Translations under genes and position numbers: made by a program
NCBI GenBank assembly: GCA_019828595.1
Contig: JAHQRK010000006.1
Coordinates: forward strand, 1,798,001-1,862,000
Origin: Aphanomyces cochlioides
Lineage: Eukaryota; Oomycota; Saprolegniomycetes; Saprolegniales; Verrucalvaceae
Length of the DNA: 64,000 nt
Direction: 5' to 3'
Shown: positions 45,278 to 57,145 of the stretch, piece after piece
Numbering within the stretch: the stretch's first letter is position 1
Layout of the letters: every line of letters begins with the position of its first letter
The notes under the pieces: model-generated
Databases searched by the model: none
Seen by the model: only the letters and a program-made list of their open reading frames with translations
Told to the model about the DNA's origin: nothing

Positions 45278-47673
45278 CTAACTGGCATTCGGTACTGTGC
45301 CGCCTTCAGGTGGCGCCCAGTTGTAATTGTCAAAGAGTTGATGCTCCATTGTATTGCGTTTGGTAAACTCAGCCATGTCTTCGAGGACTTGTTTGTCGAG
45401 CGGAATTGATGTGAAGGCGTCGTCAAAATTCATATACTCACCCGTGGGAGGCTGCATCGGTGGCACGACTTCCCTCGCCATTAACTTGTCCCAGTCGGTG
45501 ACATTGTCCATGAAATATGCGTGCGACTTGAGCTCGTTCGGGTCTTTATACCCAAGACGCTCTCGAGGATTCGGATTCAAGAGCCGTGACACGACATCTT
45601 TGGCATCTGCTGAAAGGTAGGGCGGGAAATCCACGTAGCCTTCTTTAATCTTCGCGTAAAGCTCCGTGCGGCATTTACCAGAGTAAAACGGCGGCAGTCC
45701 AGTGAGAAGCTCAAAAATGAGACAGCCTAATGCCCACAGATCGACGCCTTTGTCGTATCCGCCGAGGACTGGCGCTGAATCATCGCATGTAGCGTCGGCG
45801 AGTTCAAGCACTTCGGGTGAAATGTACTCAGCAGAGCCGCAAAATGTAGCCGCCAGCTTCCTTTCACTCACATTCTCCTTGGACAACCCAAAGTCTGCCA
45901 GTCGTATATGGCCATCGCGATCCAAAAGCACATTTTCAGGTTTGAGATCTCGGTAGATAATGGCATGAGCATGGAGATGGTCGAGCGCAAGAAAGATCTA
46001 CAAGATGCCACTTTCAGACGGATCGCCAACGGTTGATTCACCTCGGCAGCGTAGAACGCTGTTTGCGACTCCGAAAACCTGCCGGCCTTGGAAAGATGAA
46101 AGAAAAGCTCACCGCCTGGACAGAATTCTAGCACCATGTGGAGATGATCGATTGTTTGAAATGCCGCGTGTAGCTTGACGATGAAGGGATGGTTGTAGCA
46201 CTTGATGAGCACATTTCGCTCGGCTTTGGTATGCGCCACTTGATTTTGCGTTGTCAAAGTATGCTTGTTCATGGTCTTGATGGCGAATATCTGGTGCGTC
46301 AGGTTGTGCCTCGCCACCATGACTTGCCCAAAGCCACCTTTGCCGATGATCTTGAGAGGAGTGTACTGCCGAAGGGAGAAGCCACCACTGTAGCTCTCGG
46401 CAAGAGAAATGGCTTGAATGAGCTTTACGTCAGGAATGGATTTTGGAGGAAGCAAAATGCCAGAGCTAATAACCAACGAGGTCTCACGAGATGTGCCAAC
46501 CTTTCTATGGACTGACGATCGACGACTTATGCGTCGCCTCGATGTTGAGTCTTCCTGGGGTGATGTTTCTTCGGGTGAAGGACTAGTAAGTGGAGAGACG
46601 GCAGCAGTAGCAGTGGCGATTGAAGATGTTTCCAAGTGAACGGTAGAGGAGCCAACGTCATTCTCTGATGCAAAAGACATGGACGATGACAAACTAGACC
46701 TGAAGCCATGACTTGTAGCAGTCTCCATCGAGAGAGTCCCCCACGGACGAACAATCGTGCCGTTGGTACATAAGTCATGACACAAGTCAGTGGAGATATC
46801 GAGAATTTTGTCAAAGCCATGAGAATCATCAAGAGGAAGACCAAGGGCTTTACACATGTCGGGATATTCGTCGTGGAGCTCAGTCCAAGTAAGATCGAGG
46901 AGAGGCACTTTAAGTCCCCGCTTGTCGATGTGGTGAATTTGGCAAAGCGGCGATTCAGCCAAGGCCACGTCAGACGACATGATAGATGTAAATGTCGACT
47001 GTGTTGTGATTCTGTCCGAGGAAGGTGTCGACGGGCATGCTTCTTTGGTTGCACACGTTGGGGATTCTAGTTTTTCTTCCTCTTCTTCTGTGGTGGCGGG
47101 ACAAGCTGCCGAAGGCTCCGTAAATGTATCGCGAACTCGCTTGGAGCCTGCAGTTTCAAGCTGATGGACAATGTCCTGGACGTCGCTCTCGGAACATCCG
47201 TGGTAATGCAGCACCACGCTTCCTAGTCACAAGTTAGAATCACATCGTTAATCATTGTCGGACCCCATGATCTTAGCGGTGTGCGCAGTTCAAAACACGA
47301 ATTGTATAAGTGCGGGCTCACTTGGTACTTGTGCAGTTTGTACTCGGAGCCGTCAATCGGCAGCAAGCCACTCGGTTGCGTCGCGGCGGCATTCTTGAAG
47401 TAAAACACATAGCCTACAAGTCCTCAATCTCAACAGCACTCTCTCTTGCATACCATCGGCAATAATAAAGACTCGCAAGACAACATGGTGGATGGTCTTC
47501 CCGCGCTTTGTCAAACATGCTGCATGATTGAGGTCAAATTGGCGAAACGCGTCGGGATTATCAAGATGGGCCATCATTTTGTCGCTCGATACGTTGCTAC
47601 ATGTCGATGGATGCGACGCAGACGACCGCCGCATGGACAGGTGAAGATTCATGCCTGGCATTTCTCTGAGCAT
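45278..47673 (-). CDS. PH-domain AGC-family Ser/Thr kinase (Akt-like architecture)
   Basis: Four exons: 47673-47454, 47413-47264, 47222-46042 and 45997-45278, giving 756 aa. Residues about 40-130 are a PH domain (CLTKRGKTIHHVVLRVFIIADGY, SCFELRTP, closing helix ESDVQDIVHQLETA). A Ser/Thr-rich linker of about 280 residues follows. The kinase begins near LKIIGKGGFGQVMVARH with FAIKTM (Lys). Later come YRDLKPEN, ADFGLSK and the T-loop ATFCGSAEYISPE with a PDK1-type Thr. An insert (about ATCDDSAPVLGG) lies after the APE motif. The AGC tail ends in FDNYNW, a hydrophobic-motif-like FxxY. The PH-AGC layout suggests phosphoinositide-controlled signalling (inference). The second intron has a weak donor (GTCCGA) but restores the PH domain. 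Confidence 0.9.
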
Positions 47674-47710
47674 GTACCCACTTCGAGCCGTTATGATCTT
47701 TTCTTAGCTA

Positions 47711-47912
47711 GACATGACGGTTTCACTCGCACAGTTTCAATGAAACGTTTTCTCACAGAGTCGACGATGACACAGAAGTTATAATAAATTGGATAGAGGC
47801 AACACACACTAGACGTGACGGTTTCACTCGCACAGTTTCAATGAAACGTTTTCTCACAGAGTCGACGATGACACAGATGTTATAATAAATAGGATAGAGG
47901 CAACACACACTA
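47711..47912. repeat. 101-bp tandem duplication between kinase and cyclase genes
   Basis: Two adjacent copies (47711-47811 and 47812-47912) differing at few positions (for example ACATGACGG/ACGTGACGG and GAAGTT/GATGTT). The second copy ends exactly at the stop codon of the 7TM-cyclase gene, so the duplication covers its 3' flank. Confidence 0.85.
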
Positions 47913-49611
47913 CACAAACAAATGAATCGGCTCGGCGCGGTTGTTCGAGAAGCGAGAGCGTAATAAATAGGGAACGACTTCAGACATGGGGACGACGATG
48001 TTGAGGTCGCCAATGGAGCAGCTTGGTGCATCGCGGAAGAAGAAATCGCGTTCGTGGTTCAGAATTCGCTTGTCTTTCTTAGCAGGCTTGGGCCATTCAT
48101 GCATCTCTTCAACGTATCGATCACGCGTCGCATTTGAGATGAGGATTTGGCCGCCAAGGCCACTGTCGCCAATTTCGCGGGCAACGAGCTCAGGTAGACC
48201 AACATACGTCCATTTACCAGTTGTAGGATGGATTTGACGAATGATATCGCCGTCGCCGAGGTGAATTGCCATCCGCACTCGTAAGCCACGAAAAAGTGGC
48301 CGACCAAACATATCAGTAACGTTCTTCGCGCACATGAAATCATCCAATTCTTTCGGCCACGGCTCATCCATAAGCTTGAGCTGAATTGTCATGCAGTACG
48401 AAATGGCTTCAGTGACGGTGTGGAATGCGAGCTGAAAGGCATCACCGGCCGTTGTTATCTCGTATCCATTGTACGTTGACAAGTGAAGACGCATGCAATC
48501 TACATGAGCATAAACACAACGCACAAAGAAAGCGATTCACACCGTCATGAAGAGACTGAGCAATAGTCATTGCACCAGGCAATCGAGACCAGAGTAAAGT
48601 GGAACCTTCGATGTCCGTGCAGACAAAGACTGGGAGGTGATCTGGCGGTGAAGTTGAGTTTTGCGATGTCATCATGGCATCGGACGATCGGCCACCAGCC
48701 ATGAGTTCTTCGTGGAGGTCTCGAGGCATGACTGGACGGAGGCAACGAAGGCAGCAAAGTACACTTCCACCGATCGAGAACGCATTAAATAGCCCTGTGA
48801 GGTAAAATAGGCAATTGGTCGCAAAGAAGATTGAATTGGTGAGGGGACCCAGTACGTGCGGATCCGGGTTCATTTCAGCCGCGAGACTTACGACGGATGT
48901 CGGTATTGTCGTACAAGCATATACAATGAGAAGGATTCGTAGGCGTCGGTAGATGTGCTCAAGAGAATGATCAAAGAAGCCAGCTCGGTTCTGTCTTACG
49001 GAGTAGATCTTGCAGAAAGAAAACGGCAGGTATAGCACTGCTAGGAAAAGGGACCAGACCACGAGATACAAGCTGACCATGAGGCATGTGGTTGCTGTCC
49101 CAATGTCCTTCTTTGAGACAGGCCCGAGACTGAAAAGCAGGAGCATGATTGCCAATGGCACGTAAATGGTGATCTCGTACGTGAGAATGGTGCGCCGTTC
49201 TTGTTCTTCAGGCCGAGTCAACGTGTGCGTCACGACGCGCTGCATTTCGTAAGCAGACAAGGCAATCCAAATTGAAGACGCAACTATGAATAGATCGCCG
49301 GCGACGGTGAAAATGGCTTCACCAATGACAATGGTCTCGTTCAAGTCTGTCACGCGTCGATTGCCCGAATTGGGCGACGGAAGCTTGCCATTGATCGTCC
49401 CAAGGAGATAGAGCACGAACCTGAACAACGCCCACAGAAAGTCGCAGCAAAAGACCGAATATGTACAGTACTGAACGGCAGACCGTCGGATGTCGCTGCG
49501 ATCAAACGCTGTGAAGATCGAGATGCCCGACGCCACCATGGAGACGCCAATGAGCGGGAGATACACATTCATTTCCATGATTCCCCAACTAACATTTCTT
49601 GGCGAGCTCAT
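47910..49611 (-). CDS. Seven-TM receptor fused to class III adenylyl/guanylyl cyclase
   Basis: Two exons, 49611-48543 and 48499-47910, give 552 aa. Residues about 15-315 contain seven hydrophobic segments in GPCR-like spacing, such as VYLPLIGVSMVASGISIF, IFTVAGDLFIVASSIWIAL and YLVVWSLFLAVLYLPFSF. The C-terminal half is a class III nucleotide cyclase. FVCTDIEGSTLLW carries the first metal-binding Asp and ITTAGDAFQLAF the second. VRMAIHLGDGD follows. Only one cyclase domain is present, so it should work as a homodimer. GPCR-plus-effector fusions are reported in oomycetes; this is a receptor-cyclase example that could turn an outside signal directly into cAMP or cGMP (inference). The substrate base cannot be told with confidence. 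Confidence 0.88.
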
Positions 49612-50227
49612 CGACTTGTCGTCCCACTTCAGTGACGACACGCAACCACTTGCACGAGGTTTCTCTGGCTTCCACGAAGCAATTTTGGCGCCTTTCTATA
49701 CTGAAGTCAAGTCAAAGCAATTAAATGTTTAAAATTAGCTCTGTGCGACTGAACGCAGTGAAATCTCAACGAAGTTGGAGACCCTGATCGGAATGCTTCA
49801 CGATCCCCCAAAGGGCTGTACACATCATTCAAGAGCATCGTAACAGCTAGACCCTGCCTGGCTCGTCGGCAATCGAGCGGGATTAAAGAGGAAGGAAGGC
49901 GGCAAGAAAAGGATGTGATGCCTGACACCTTGACCCAGGTTTCCCTTGTATTTTTTGATAAAATCGAACAAATGGCAAAAAAGAGGCGTTCAAAAATTAC
50001 GTGAAACGATGAGAGTGGTGAGTGGGCTTGCCCCATTTGCAATGCCTTCATCGGTTGAGTGTCCCCAAGGAAAATTTTCAAGGGGATTCCCACGTCGGAT
50101 CAGTGGATTGCTTTCCACGCTTCGAATCACCTTGACTTCTCGTGCCAAACAATGGCATTCAAGTTCTATTGACTCGAATTTCACTCAGGTTCCGACTCTC
50201 CAGTCGATTTGACTACAATAGTGTTCA
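49612..50227. other. Intergenic region
   Basis: Upstream of the 7TM-cyclase gene. Short frames only, none supported. Confidence 0.5.
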
Positions 50228-50476
50228 ATGTCCTTTTTCTCATTTGTTCTCCTGATACAAAGTTTAATTCAATGCCGCACTTGGGCAGCATCAACCACGC
50301 CCGAAAGGCACGGCTTATATGGAAACAGTAGTGCCGATGTTGCGGCGATTCTTTCTCCCCATAGTCATTCCCTCAACATCAAAAAGAGTACAGAAAAGCC
50401 TCCCACGAAGAAACGCATTTTTCAGAGGTTCAAATTGAAGACCGCTTACGCTTTGGCGCAGTCTCCTGAGGACTAA
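50228..50476 (+). CDS. Possible small secreted basic protein (82 aa)
   Basis: Single frame with a signal-peptide-like start (MSFFSFVLLIQSLIQCRTWA) and a mature part of about 60 residues with a basic, Lys-rich C-terminal half (KPPTKKRIFQRFKLK). No RxLR motif and no known domain. Short length and repeat-rich surroundings keep confidence low. If real, it could be an effector-type secreted protein. Confidence 0.35.
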   Translation: MSFFSFVLLIQSLIQCRTWAASTTPERHGLYGNSSADVAAILSPHSHSLNIKKSTEKPPTKKRIFQRFKLKTAYALAQSPED

Positions 50477-52851
50477 CAAATACAGTGATTTTATATGTAC
50501 CATGATATTGTGTGAACTACTCAAATTTTCCTCCGGCGATTGGTTGAATCAATCGCCGAATCGCCAGACCTCTGAAATATAATGCAAATATCAATTTTAG
50601 AAGGTTATTTTGACGTTGTTGAAGTCGTGATCGGGACGGTACACGAAATCGATGAAGCATTGACGCTGCGCTGGCGAGGCCAGTGACCTCTCCACTCAAC
50701 GTGAAGAGCGCTGAGTAATGTGGAATGCTCTACGAGATGAGGTCGCCCTGCGAAGTCATTCAGAGTCATAGAGATTAAGTGCCACCCCCAGCATTTTTTC
50801 ACACAAACTTAGGTTATTTTTCAGCCAATCAATTGAAAGTAAAATTATTGTTAGCCAATCATATCGTCTGGTCGATTTGCAGGCGATTGGAAATATCGCC
50901 TGAAATTGGCAAATTTGGACGGAAATCACAATATATAACCTGTAAATAGAGGACATTGGTTGACATGAAGTTGAATGCAAGTCACATTCAAAGCCCGCTT
51001 TCTTTCTCTGAATAGGGGTCTAAAAGTAGATATTTATATCCTGCTAAAATGTATATCAGTTCTTACCCATGATAAACTATATTTTGTTTCCACAATTGAA
51101 CCGTTAAAATTAATATTTTTAAGAATCGGCGATGTTTCGACATCAAAGAGATCCACAGGCGCAGGCACACAAAAACCAAAGGGCACAAGTAGCAAAGCAG
51201 CACAGAGTAGAGCAGAATAAACCTCACAAACTCGACTTCTGTACGACAGCTCTGTAAGCTCGATTATCACCCTTCAAGGAATGTAAAGACACTGGTGTTA
51301 GATTATTGCTTGAAACAACCTATCGCAACCTCCAGTGCAATCACAAACAGTGAATTTAACGAGAACAGCTCTAATAACGTTAGTCTACAGTATAGTCGCG
51401 TGTGGAAAATCACGAGTTTCTACCGGTCAGACGCACCAGCAGCTTGCGGGTGCACCAAGAACCAAATGAGATCAGATGGCTGTGCTGACTCCTGCTAAAA
51501 AACATAGCTATTTTAAAAATTAGTTCAATAGCTATTTAGTCCGACTATCACTTCGATAAAGTAAATTAAATAGAATAGTAAACTTATTTCGATTAAGTTA
51601 ACCATTTAATCTTGACAACACTTAATAAAGTAAATTTTGAATTTAATTAAGCGAATGGGACAGACAAGATGACAAAAGGACAACTTCCCGACAAGCACCA
51701 CCCAAATCTTCACCCTGACGCAGTCATGAGACTGCGAATATTACTTTTGACAGTACATAATATATCATAGTCCAAGCATGCAAGACCACTGGGATGACCT
51801 CTGAGATGACCATATCGAATACTCACCAGCTGCCCATGTAATCACCATAAGAAATGAGTTTGTTGGTTTTGATCGTCTCGTGACTAGATTCTAACCTTAC
51901 ACTAACGCCTATTCAACTTGTCCTTGTTTCCAATCATTCAGCATTTTCTCGTGTGTACTCTGCTTTCAATTTTATCCATCATAAATACATTTTGTAATCT
52001 CATAAAGAACCTTTTGATTTACTGCTCAGCCTCCAAATATTCTCACCAATGGCAAAACAGTAGCACCAATGGCAAAACAGTAGCACCTTGATAATACCTT
52101 TGTTATTTAATACTTATTGATTTCAACAGTTCATACTGTACGATAAGATTTCCTCGTGGGAGGCTTTTCTGTACTGTGAAATGAAGCGACTTTATTAGTT
52201 AAAAATCAACACATTGATTGGCCAGTCCAAATTGATGAGGAAAACACATGTTCATGATTCTCCGAAACGAAAATTTGATCGCAACAGTGTTTCAGCGGAT
52301 AAATCTGCTTGAAGAAACACGCTACGCACTAACACAGGTCCAGTCGACCTCTTTGTATGCGCTTCGAATCTGCCCAGGCGGAAAGAGGACTGAACAGCTC
52401 TTGGTCATGGATATTTGACACATGGGAAAAGATGGTAATTCCTGCTCCATCAAGTGAGCCATGAGTGTGAAGCTTCTTGAGACGAAGTTTGATGCTCCAA
52501 CTCAGGTCAGCTGTGATGTGCCTTGTCAAGGTTCTCGTGATGGAATCTTTTCGGTCGGATCTGGAACGACGATGGAATGCGTGCAACAGATCCGAGCACT
52601 GCCAAAACTAACGTCAGTCAATCGACAAATCTGTGCCAACACATTTATTTTTGTTGTTGTCTCCGCTTTGTACACTGACGCAATAATACTTGAAAAGGCT
52701 GTTTAAAAGACGTTCAAACCGTGTAGCTTCAAAAGGCGCTCGTACAAACCGGCGGGACTGAGAACGACCTGGTGGAACGGATGTGGTTCAAATCCCCACG
52801 TCTGTTTTTATACTGTTGAGATGATATAAAAAGTGTCGTGGGTTTGTCTCG
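50477..52851. other. Repeat-rich gene-poor region
   Basis: AT-rich, no supported gene. It holds a 20-bp exact tandem duplication (52044-52063 and 52064-52083). A tRNA-like T arm with B box GGTTCAAATCC is at 52785-52795, without a matching A box at normal distance. Confidence 0.5.
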
Positions 52852-53169
52852 TCAACTGTGGTGGCTTTGTCCAGCCACCCGCTGCACAAACATCAGCAGA
52901 TTCGTTGTGTTAGAAGGCTGGTATAACTCGGAAAGATCTAGAAATTGAGCTATTCGACGCACTTCTCGTCTGGGTTTCCTCAATGCACCCATCACAGATT
53001 GTGCAAAAGACTCTTTCCACGTCCGAGGATGCTCCGAGAAAGGCTCCACATACACTGTCGCTTCGTGCAAGACAAGCGCTTTCTCATTACTAATACAATG
53101 AATGGACTTTACTTGTGTGTCAGCGCGGCGTCGCCACACTTTCTTGGCCTTGGGTTCGCCTCCAACATA
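52852..53169 (-). pseudogene. Unrecognised reading frame split by a mariner insertion (3' part)
   Basis: A stretch of about 105 codons on the minus strand (KAKKVWRRRADTQVKSIHC, then LHEATVYVEPFSEHPRTWKE, ending MFVQRVAGQSHHS). Its open frame stops at the mariner end. If the element and one TA target copy are ignored, the frame runs on without a stop into DNA beyond 54960 (LLASAFHTAVYVGGEP across the junction). So the element landed in an older open frame. I cannot name the protein family. Confidence 0.5.
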
Positions 53170-54959
53170 CTTCCTCCACTCCGAAATAATTGATCATTCT
53201 TGGGATTTTTCAAACTCCGAAATAATTGATCAAAATTTTCAATACTTATATCAAGTGTATTATTTCCTGACATCACCATTCGAATAAAAACGTGAACGTT
53301 AAATTGTCAATCAATTTATCAAGAGCCTCAAACGTCAGTGAGTGCAAAATTTTCCAAGGCATTCAGAATGTCCCATTCATCTCTCAATTTAAAGAATTCA
53401 TCAACCACTGCGTTTGCATGACTTGTCGCATCCACTGAGTTGACGATAGAAATTGCCTCTTTGTACGTGTTTACAGGGCATACAGCATTGTCCGCAAGAG
53501 TTCCATCAGCCATTTTCATTTTCTTTGACAGATGGGGCAATTTGAATTTGTTGTTCCCTTTGTCTTCGAGGATTGCAACGAGCATGTTGAAACGACACCC
53601 AAATCTTCTGTAATGTTTCAAGCGGGTACTCGTCGAATAATCGCTTCACGAGAGCAATAAGGCAATCAATTGACTTGGGGTTGTGCTTTTTTTGCAAAGC
53701 TTGGATTGATAAAAAAATCCAAGGTCAAGGCAATTTGTGTCCGGTGAGTTTGCAGGTTGAGCTCGAATATAAAACGCAAAGCCACTGTCTCTGTAACTTC
53801 TGAAGCGTTCTTGGATAATGTAATCGTGATAGGCACATGTAAACGAGCATTCTCATGTTGGAGAACGATGTGAGTCAGATGTTCGTCTTCATCGCGAGGC
53901 CATATCTCCACAATACGCGATAGAACATTGTTCATGAGAAGTTCTCGATAAACATCCATTGTGCCAGACTTTGGCTTCGTCTCGATTGTACCTCGAGGAC
54001 GATTTTTACTGCTTCGTTGTGCAGGTACATGATCAACAATTTCCCAGGCGTCAATTTTCCCGTCAAACCATTCTCCACTGTGGGCCACTCGTGGACGGGC
54101 AATTGCGACAAGAAACATGACCTTAATGTCAGCCTGAGCGCTTGAATCTTGTCTATGTGGTGGTTCTTCATCAGGAGCAAGGTAATAGCAATTGTTTCTG
54201 AACTTCATGAGAAACCATTTCTCATCAAGATGAACCAAGTTGAACATATCATTCAGTTCCATGGACGGTGAAATAAACGACAATGCATAGTTCATGCGTG
54301 CAAATCCATTTGTCTCGTTGAGCAAGGGCCTTACACGACTACCACGACGTTTAATCACGGCCCGTTGTAAATATCGATGAAGCGTGGCTTCTCCAATTAC
54401 TATCCATTTATCAGTGTTATTCTTCAAGGACAATTTACCCAACGCTTTTGCTGTACTTCCGAAGGTCTGACGATCTTCGAAAGGAATTGCTTTTAGAGCA
54501 GTAGATAGCGTCTCGGGTGTGTAGATTGGCTTTCGGTCGACGTTTCCTTTCTTCTTCATTCGTACATTTGCGCCAGGATCTGGACCATTGCAGTTTGATG
54601 ACTTGAGTAGAGTCCAAATTCGTCTAATTGTGATCGGCGAGACGTTGTATTGAAGTGCCAGAGCCTTGTACAAAGACGTTTTCTTGGAGAGCTTTCCATT
54701 TGACACTTGGAGCAACAGAGCGCGGGCCACTTCTTCGCGCTGTTGGTCTGTGAGAACTGTGTACATCATGTTGACATGGGAAATGTATACGTGAAGTCAA
54801 ATTCTCGGTTAAATATGTCAAAGTCGTCATTTCACAGGAAAGACACGTGCATTGTGTTTATTGGCTGCTTCCGACTAATTTAAGCCAATCCACGAAGCCA
54901 AATATGGAAGATTGGCAAAAAAATCGAAAATTGATCAATTATTTCGGAGCGGAGGAAGT
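53170..54959 (-). mobile_element. Decayed mariner-like element (1790 bp, TA target)
   Basis: Terminal inverted repeats begin CTTCCTCC(A/G)CTCCGAAA and match at 26 of 27 positions, with TA flanking both ends (53168-53169, 54960-54961). The left repeat's inner part is copied again at 53215-53232. The transposase frame (54769 to about 53330) starts with an HTH. It has the first catalytic Asp in VHLDEKWF, typical of plant-type mariner proteins. The second block is QHENARLHV, where the family has QQDNA-PH, so the Asp is Glu. At least three frame changes follow: LDLGFF is read in another frame, then PKSIDCLIALVKRLFDEYP, then the C-terminal block near 53330-53600. It is therefore inactive. Confidence 0.88.
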
Positions 54960-55235
54960 ACACTGCAGTATGAAAGGCGCTGGCAAGCAAACGACGATCA
55001 AATGCATCATATCATACTAAAATATATTCGTCGTCACGTTAAAGATTAAGTTAAAACACATGAGTCATATCCTTCTGTATGCTGTCGTCGCTATCACACC
55101 TTTCAACCAACATTTGGCCTAATCTGTTATGAAAATAAGCTTGGATTTTGTATGGATTAGTTTAGCGCTTCAGTCGGTGGGTTGTGGAGGAAGCTCCTTT
55201 TGAAGGCGATGTAGCATTTCATACTTTGCTGGTCC
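54960..55235. other. Right flank of the mariner and promoter of the GH17 gene
   Basis: No gene apart from the 5' continuation of the split frame (54960 to about 55000, minus strand). Confidence 0.4.
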
Positions 55236-56921
55236 ATGCTAGGTCTGGGTCTGGCTGTAGCTGCCACGCTCAGCACGAGTGCTCTCGTGCAGGCGTTGGG
55301 GATTTGCTATGACTCTTACGACTTTACGAAGATGGACGAACACTTTGTTATCATGCAGAAGCGCTTTGACGCCGTGCGAACGTACCAAACACAAAACAAC
55401 TTTACTGTCGAGATGGTGACTGAAAACATTGTACCGCAGAATGGACCCAACGCAATTGATGTCGCTGCGAGGCACAGTGTCCCCATCTATGCAGGAGTTT
55501 GGATTCGAAGCAAGTTGTTTGAAATTGACCTCGACGCTGCGATTGAAGGTGCACGACGCCATCCTCACATTGTCCGCGGCATTTTCATTGGCAATGAAGA
55601 CCTGAGCAATGGCTGGAACGTCACAGCCATGAGGTCCCTCCTTCTCAAAGCGAAACAGCGAATTCAAAGCACTCCAGGCCTTGAACACATACCTGTTGGC
55701 ACAGTTCAAACTGATGGCGACTGGCTACAACACCCAGAACTGGCCGAAGTTTGCGACATCATCGGCGCCAACATCTATTCATTTTTTGACCCATGGGACC
55801 AATCCACAATCAACAATTTTATTCCACATTTGGACCGACGATGGAGCAACATGGTCAGGCTCTTTGGCAGCAAGGTCATGCTGACCGAAACAGGATGGCC
55901 CTCAGAAGGCGGTGGACCCTTTCGCAATCACCGAGCAAGTTTAGAGGGTGGGATCAAACACTTTTGGGACGTCCAAGACTGGATTGCAGCTGGCAATGGC
56001 GGTCCACATCCCATGTATTTCATGTTTCACGATAACCCGAACAAGTCTTGGGATCCCGCTACATTGTTTGAAGATTTCTTCGGCCTGGCGTACCCAAATG
56101 GAGAATACAAGTTTGATGTGTGGAAACGCCCACCATCCAACCCACGCCTCAAGATGCCATTTAAGATTGCCACGTCGGGCAACCGCGTTGTTCGTGGCGA
56201 TTCTGGTGTGTTGATGAAGGGTGAATCTGATGATGTCAATGACCGATGGAGCTATGACAGCGCGACACACCAAGTCATCTGCCAGCGACGTAACCAATGC
56301 CTGGATGGGTTTTGGGAAGGTGGTCGCCTCAAAGTCCATTTGTATACCTGTGACCCTCACAACAACAATCAAAAATGGATCTTCTCTGGCAAACGATTGA
56401 AGCATGAAGTGTACAACATGTGCCTCGACGCCGATCGCTCGGACAAATACCTTGAAGCGTGGCACTGCGACGACAACAACGACCGTCAAGACTTCTACAT
56501 CGCCAATGAGATGAAGAATGTTGCCCTGGTGACCCAAGCCAAGGACCGTGCTCTTTCTGTGACCGGAGACGAACCGATCGAATTTAAGCATGGCTGGTTT
56601 GCCAACATTGATATGGTTCCACAAGATAGCAAGTGGATATTCATGCATGACAAAGGCATTCTACGCAGCGAGTCACTTCAGAAATGCCTTGATGCCAACG
56701 CCACATTCAACGGCGCCACGGTTCACATGTGGGCTTGCGATGAAAACAATGGCAACCAGAAGTGGACATATGACCCTGACTCCAAACAGCTTCGACACAA
56801 CACTCACGTTGGCTTTTGCCTTGACATGGGCTCGTACGTTGGAAACAAACCGCATCTGTGGGAATGCCATGCTCTTGGTTCATTCTATGCCAAGTACCAG
56901 CAGTTCGACTACTTGGCTTGA
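55236..56921 (+). CDS. Secreted GH17 beta-1,3-glucanase with ricin-type lectin repeats
   Basis: 561-aa single exon. Signal peptide MLGLGLAVAATLSTSALVQA. Residues about 20-290 are a GH17 barrel: GIFIGNEDL carries the acid/base Glu and VMLTETGWPSEGG the nucleophile Glu. Residues about 310-561 hold beta-trefoil (ricin B-like) repeats with QxW-type motifs NNNQKWIF and NGNQKWTY and repeated CLD turns (CLDGFWEGG, CLDADRS, CLDANATF, CLDMGSY). GH17 enzymes cut beta-1,3-glucan, the main oomycete wall polymer. The lectin part probably adds carbohydrate binding. Role: own-wall remodelling or attack on other glucans (inference). Confidence 0.93.
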   Translation: MLGLGLAVAATLSTSALVQALGICYDSYDFTKMDEHFVIMQKRFDAVRTYQTQNNFTVEMVTENIVPQNGPNAIDVAARHSVPIYAGVWIRSKLFEIDLDAAIEGARRHPHIVRGIFIGNEDLSNGWNVTAMRSLLLKAKQRIQSTPGLEHIPVGTVQTDGDWLQHPELAEVCDIIGANIYSFFDPWDQSTINNFIPHLDRRWSNMVRLFGSKVMLTETGWPSEGGGPFRNHRASLEGGIKHFWDVQDWIAAGNGGPHPMYFMFHDNPNKSWDPATLFEDFFGLAYPNGEYKFDVWKRPPSNPRLKMPFKIATSGNRVVRGDSGVLMKGESDDVNDRWSYDSATHQVICQRRNQCLDGFWEGGRLKVHLYTCDPHNNNQKWIFSGKRLKHEVYNMCLDADRSDKYLEAWHCDDNNDRQDFYIANEMKNVALVTQAKDRALSVTGDEPIEFKHGWFANIDMVPQDSKWIFMHDKGILRSESLQKCLDANATFNGATVHMWACDENNGNQKWTYDPDSKQLRHNTHVGFCLDMGSYVGNKPHLWECHALGSFYAKYQQFDYLA

Positions 56922-57145
56922 GCAATAAAGGCTTGATAGATTGACCAAGAATGTTAATTCAATCTTGGATACATATCTCTGCGGCTTCATGGTGTGAGCC
57001 ACTGAAATCCTTCTCTCGAGGAAGGACATTTCAATCGTGTGAATTGTGATCTGGCTTCAGGCGGGCGAAATTTACTGAGGCGCACTTTGTGAGGCGAGCG
57101 ACACCTTACTGGGACTATCTACTTCGCCCAACGGCAGCAAAGTTG

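Noticed and set aside
52741..52800. tRNA gene
   Set aside because: Only a T-arm/B-box-like hairpin is present; no A box at proper spacing and no cloverleaf.
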